Shown here: positions 61,074 to 64,000 of the stretch, one piece after another
Position numbering within the stretch: position 1 is the stretch's first letter
Layout of the letters: each line of letters opens with the position of its first letter
Assembly (NCBI RefSeq): GCF_900101015.1
Contig: NZ_FNFZ01000007.1
Location: 62,001 to 126,000, forward strand
DNA from: Sarcina sp. DSM 11001
Lineage (GTDB): Bacteria; Bacillota; Clostridia; Lachnospirales; Lachnospiraceae
Reading direction: 5' to 3'
DNA: 64,000 nucleotides
Program-made: the position numbers and the translations under genes
Notes under the pieces: model-generated
The model's input: the letters and a program-made list of their open reading frames with translations, nothing else
Databases searched by the model: none
Told to the model about the DNA's origin: nothing

Positions 61074-64000
61074 ATGTACAAAAAGGTAAACCCGGACCTT
61101 AATTTTGTGGAGCGCGAGCACGCGACCGTGAAATTCTGGAAAGACAACAACATTTTTGAGAAGAGTATCGAAGAACGCGAAGGCCGCCCCCTCTACATGT
61201 TCTATGACGGGCCGCCCACGGCAAACGGCAAGCCTCATATCGGCCATGTTCTCACCCGTGTCATCAAGGACATGGTCCCCCGTTACCGCACCATGAAGGG
61301 ATATCAGGTCCCCCGCAAGGCGGGCTGGGACACGCACGGACTGCCCGTGGAGCTGGAGGTCGAGAAGGCGATCGGCATCGAAGGCAAGGATGAGATCGAA
61401 GCCTACGGCATCGAGCCCTTTATTAAGAAATGTAAGGAGAGCGTCTGGCAGTACAAGGGGATGTGGGAGGATTTCTCCGGCATCGTCGGTTTCTGGGCTG
61501 ACATGGACAATCCCTATGTCACCTATTATGACGACTACATCGAGTCCGAGTGGTGGGCACTTCAGGAGATCTGGAAAAAGGGCCTTCTCTACAAGGGCTT
61601 TAAGGTCGTCCCCTACTGCCCTCACTGCGGCACTCCCCTGTCTTCCCACGAAGTGGCCCAGGGCTATAAGACCCTCAAGGAGCGCTCGGCGATCGTCCGC
61701 TTTAAGGTGAAGGGTGAGGACGCCTATTTCCTGGCCTGGACGACAACCCCCTGGACGCTGGCCTCCAACATCGGCCTGTGCGTGAACCCGGAGGAGACCT
61801 ACGCGAAGGTGAAAGCCGCGGACGGCACCATCTACTATATGGCGAAGGCACTTCTGGACAGCGTGTTTGCTCCTGCCCCTTCCGCGGAGGAAAAGGCTGA
61901 GGGTAAAAAGAATAAGAAGAAAAAGGGCAAAAAGGGCGCAGCGGACGCAGGCCAGGAGGCAGCTGCCGCTGAGGCCGCCGAAGCGGAAAAAGCCGCCGAG
62001 GCTAAAAATGTCCCTCCCTACGAGATCCTCGAGGAGATGACCGGTAAGGATCTGGAATACAGGGAATATGAGCCCCTTTATCAGTGCGCTGCGGATTCTG
62101 TCGCGAAGCAGCACAAAAAGGCATTTTTCGTCTATTGCGACGATTATGTCACCATGACAGACGGTACAGGTATCGTCCATATCGCTCCTGCATTCGGTGA
62201 AGACGATGCCCGCATCGGCCGCAAATACGACGCTCCCTTCGTGCAGATGGTGGACGACAAGGGCGTGATGAAGCCCGAGACTCCCTTTGCCGGCATGCGC
62301 TGCAAGCCCACTGAGGCTGAGATCGCGGAGGGCGCGGTCAGCGCGGATCCCGAGGTCTTAAAAGAGCTGGAGGCTAGAGGAATGCTCTTTGCCGCGCCGA
62401 AGTTCGAGCACGACTATCCGCACTGCTGGCGCTGCAACACCCCTCTGCTCTACTATGCGCGTGAGTCCTGGTTTATCGAGATGACAAAGGTCCGCGATGA
62501 CCTGGTCCGCAACAACAAGGAGATCAACTGGATCCCCGCCAACATCGGCGAAGGCCGTTTCGGAAACTGGCTGGAGAACATCCAGGACTGGGGTATCTCC
62601 AGAAACCGTTACTGGGGCACACCTCTCAATATCTGGGAATGCCCGGACTGCGGAAAGCAGATCAGCATCGGAAGCCGCAAAGAGCTGGCAGACCTGACCG
62701 GCGATCCCGCCGCGGCCAATACCGAGCTCCACAGGCCTTATGTGGACAACTATTTTGTCAAATGCGCGGACTGCGGCGGACAGATGAAGCGCGTGCCCGA
62801 GGTCATCGACTGCTGGTTTGACTCCGGCGCCATGCCTTTCGCCCAGTACCACTATCCTTTTGAAAATAAGGAGCTCTTTGAAAAGAACTTCCCCGCTTCC
62901 TTCATCAGTGAGGCGGTGGATCAGACCCGCGGCTGGTTCTATTCCCTGCACGCGATCTCCACACTTCTTTTCAACAAGCCCGCCTATAAAAACGTCATCG
63001 TCCTGGGCCTGGTCCTGGACAAGGACGGAGAGAAGATGTCCAAATCCAAGGGCAACGCGGTCGATCCCTTCGACGCCCTCGGAAAACACGGCGCCGACGC
63101 GATCCGCTGGTACTTCTACTCCAACAGCGCGCCCTGGCTGCCCAACAAGTTCCATGACAAGGCTGTGCAGGAGGGCCAGCGCAAGTTCCTCGGCACCCTT
63201 TGGAACACCTACGCCTTCTACACCCTGTACGCGGAGATCGACCAGTTTGATCCTACGAAGTATACCCTGGATTACGCAAGCCTTCCCGTCATGGACAAGT
63301 GGCTCCTGTCCCGGATGAATTCGATGATCAAAAAGGCGGACGACTGCCTTGACCGCTACAGGATTCCCGAGGCGGCCACAGCCCTGTCCGATTTCGTGGA
63401 CGAGATGTCCAACTGGTATGTCCGCCGCTGCCGTGACCGCTTCTGGGCCAAGGGCATGGAGCCGGACAAGATCAACGCCTACATGACGCTCTACACCGCT
63501 CTGGTCGGCGTCTGCAAGGCAGCTGCTCCCATGATCCCCTTCATGACAGAAGAGATCTACCAGAACATCGTCCGCAGCGTGGACGCGTCCGCACCCGAGA
63601 GCATCCATCTGTGCGATTATCCCGTAGTGGATGAGACCATGATCGATCCCGCCCTGGAGAAATCCATGGCCAAGGTCCTCAAGGTCGTCGTCATGGGACG
63701 CGCCTGCCGCAACCTGTCCGGCATCAAAAACCGCCAGCCGGTCAACAAGATGTTTGTGAAGGCGCCTGCGCAGGATGACGCGAAGCTGGATACTTATTTT
63801 GTCGAGATCATCGAAAACGAGCTCAATATCAAGAGCGTGGAATTCACGGACGACGTCCGCGAATTCACCAGCTACACCTTCAAACCTCAGCTCCGCACAG
63901 TCGGACCCAAATACGGCAAACAGCTGGGCGGCATCCGCACCCATCTCGCAGAGCTGGACGGCAACGCCGCCATGGACGAGCTCAATGAAAAAGGTGCCCT
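61074..64000 (+). CDS. ileS: Isoleucyl-tRNA synthetase (IleS2-like), 3' end cut by the window
   Basis: At least 975 residues are present; the window edge removes the end. The start follows AGGAAGGAAG. The class I HIGH motif is in PTANGKPHIGHVLTRVIKDMVPRYRTMKG, a form typical of the eukaryote-like IleS2 group, whose members are often mupirocin-tolerant. KMSKS is in DKDGEKMSKSKGN. WTTTPWTLASNIGL marks the start of the editing domain. Cysteine pairs (YCPHCG; CPDCG; CADCG) are present. Residues ~265-312 hold a lysine- then alanine-rich insertion (KKNKKKKGKKG, later EAAAAEAAEAEKAAEAKN) inside the editing domain, unlike normal IleRS. A large antisense open frame exists but is a shadow. Confidence 0.96.
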   Translation, partial: MYKKVNPDLNFVEREHATVKFWKDNNIFEKSIEEREGRPLYMFYDGPPTANGKPHIGHVLTRVIKDMVPRYRTMKGYQVPRKAGWDTHGLPVELEVEKAIGIEGKDEIEAYGIEPFIKKCKESVWQYKGMWEDFSGIVGFWADMDNPYVTYYDDYIESEWWALQEIWKKGLLYKGFKVVPYCPHCGTPLSSHEVAQGYKTLKERSAIVRFKVKGEDAYFLAWTTTPWTLASNIGLCVNPEETYAKVKAADGTIYYMAKALLDSVFAPAPSAEEKAEGKKNKKKKGKKGAADAGQEAAAAEAAEAEKAAEAKNVPPYEILEEMTGKDLEYREYEPLYQCAADSVAKQHKKAFFVYCDDYVTMTDGTGIVHIAPAFGEDDARIGRKYDAPFVQMVDDKGVMKPETPFAGMRCKPTEAEIAEGAVSADPEVLKELEARGMLFAAPKFEHDYPHCWRCNTPLLYYARESWFIEMTKVRDDLVRNNKEINWIPANIGEGRFGNWLENIQDWGISRNRYWGTPLNIWECPDCGKQISIGSRKELADLTGDPAAANTELHRPYVDNYFVKCADCGGQMKRVPEVIDCWFDSGAMPFAQYHYPFENKELFEKNFPASFISEAVDQTRGWFYSLHAISTLLFNKPAYKNVIVLGLVLDKDGEKMSKSKGNAVDPFDALGKHGADAIRWYFYSNSAPWLPNKFHDKAVQEGQRKFLGTLWNTYAFYTLYAEIDQFDPTKYTLDYASLPVMDKWLLSRMNSMIKKADDCLDRYRIPEAATALSDFVDEMSNWYVRRCRDRFWAKGMEPDKINAYMTLYTALVGVCKAAAPMIPFMTEEIYQNIVRSVDASAPESIHLCDYPVVDETMIDPALEKSMAKVLKVVVMGRACRNLSGIKNRQPVNKMFVKAPAQDDAKLDTYFVEIIENELNIKSVEFTDDVREFTSYTFKPQLRTVGPKYGKQLGGIRTHLAELDGNAAMDELNEKGA

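Overview
The window reads as a chromosomal segment of a moderately GC-rich Clostridia member, most likely Lachnospiraceae. The reasons are the clostridial signals (strong AGGAGG sites, TTG/GTG starts, lipoprotein and Sec signals), the eukaryote-like IleS2 form of isoleucyl-tRNA synthetase, a ferredoxin-linked 2-oxoacid oxidoreductase, an InlB-repeat/BIG2 surface protein, and sugar-type ABC genes of the DUF3798 kind. This assignment is inference: there is no rRNA or marker gene in the window. All genes but one (nicotinate phosphoribosyltransferase, about 45.5-47.0 kb) are on the plus strand.

Layout. 0-7.5 kb: the 3' end of an amidophosphoribosyltransferase paralogue, a substrate-binding lipoprotein, a small HTH regulator, UDP-galactopyranose mutase, a PaaK/CapK-like adenylating enzyme, a PAP2 phosphatase and a rhomboid protease. 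7.8-24.9 kb: a long cell-surface polysaccharide operon with a recognisable promoter. It holds one GT4 and three GT2 glycosyltransferases, a DUF4422 protein, two different membrane polymerase candidates, three pyruvyl-transferase domains, two FrhB-type Fe-S domains (one fused to a pyruvyl-transferase domain), a flippase and an acyltransferase. glf and the CapK-like gene upstream probably serve the same polysaccharide. No initiating sugar-phosphate transferase or chain-length regulator is in the window. 25.2-27.9 kb: 4-alpha-glucanotransferase and a second PAP2 protein. 28-34.4 kb: a secreted transglutaminase-like protein, a membrane-anchored 12-residue-repeat protein, a 35-residue peptide with a YxxP motif, an HPr-kinase-like protein and a Nudix hydrolase. 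34.8-38.1 kb: carB without carA. 38.4-45.1 kb: a complete ABC transporter (DUF3798 lipoprotein, ATPase, two permeases, small anchored protein) with a good promoter and a structured leader. 47.4-55.2 kb: a 1595-residue InlB/BIG2 protein and a second transglutaminase-like protein paralogous to the first. 55.2-56.6 kb: a non-coding tract dominated by a 53-bp minisatellite. 56.6-60.9 kb: a four-subunit 2-oxoacid:ferredoxin oxidoreductase (gamma, delta, alpha, beta) and a LysR regulator. 61.1 kb to the end: ileS, cut by the window edge.

Three patterns go beyond ordinary genes. First, an intergenic element starting GTTAC-n-GTACAG occurs three times. Two full copies on opposite strands share a core (GCGYATTGGAATCGCCG) while their flanking stems differ in sequence but still pair, which suggests a structured RNA or a palindromic mobile repeat. 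Second, many genes end in short tandem duplications that include the stop codon, and several conserved enzymes (a GT2, a Nudix hydrolase, IleRS, an acyltransferase) carry in-frame low-complexity or repeat insertions. Replication-slippage repeats therefore seem unusually active in this genome. Third, the YxxP peptide beside an HPr-kinase-like protein resembles the precursor/kinase pair known from phosphorylated lasso peptides, but without the other maturation genes.
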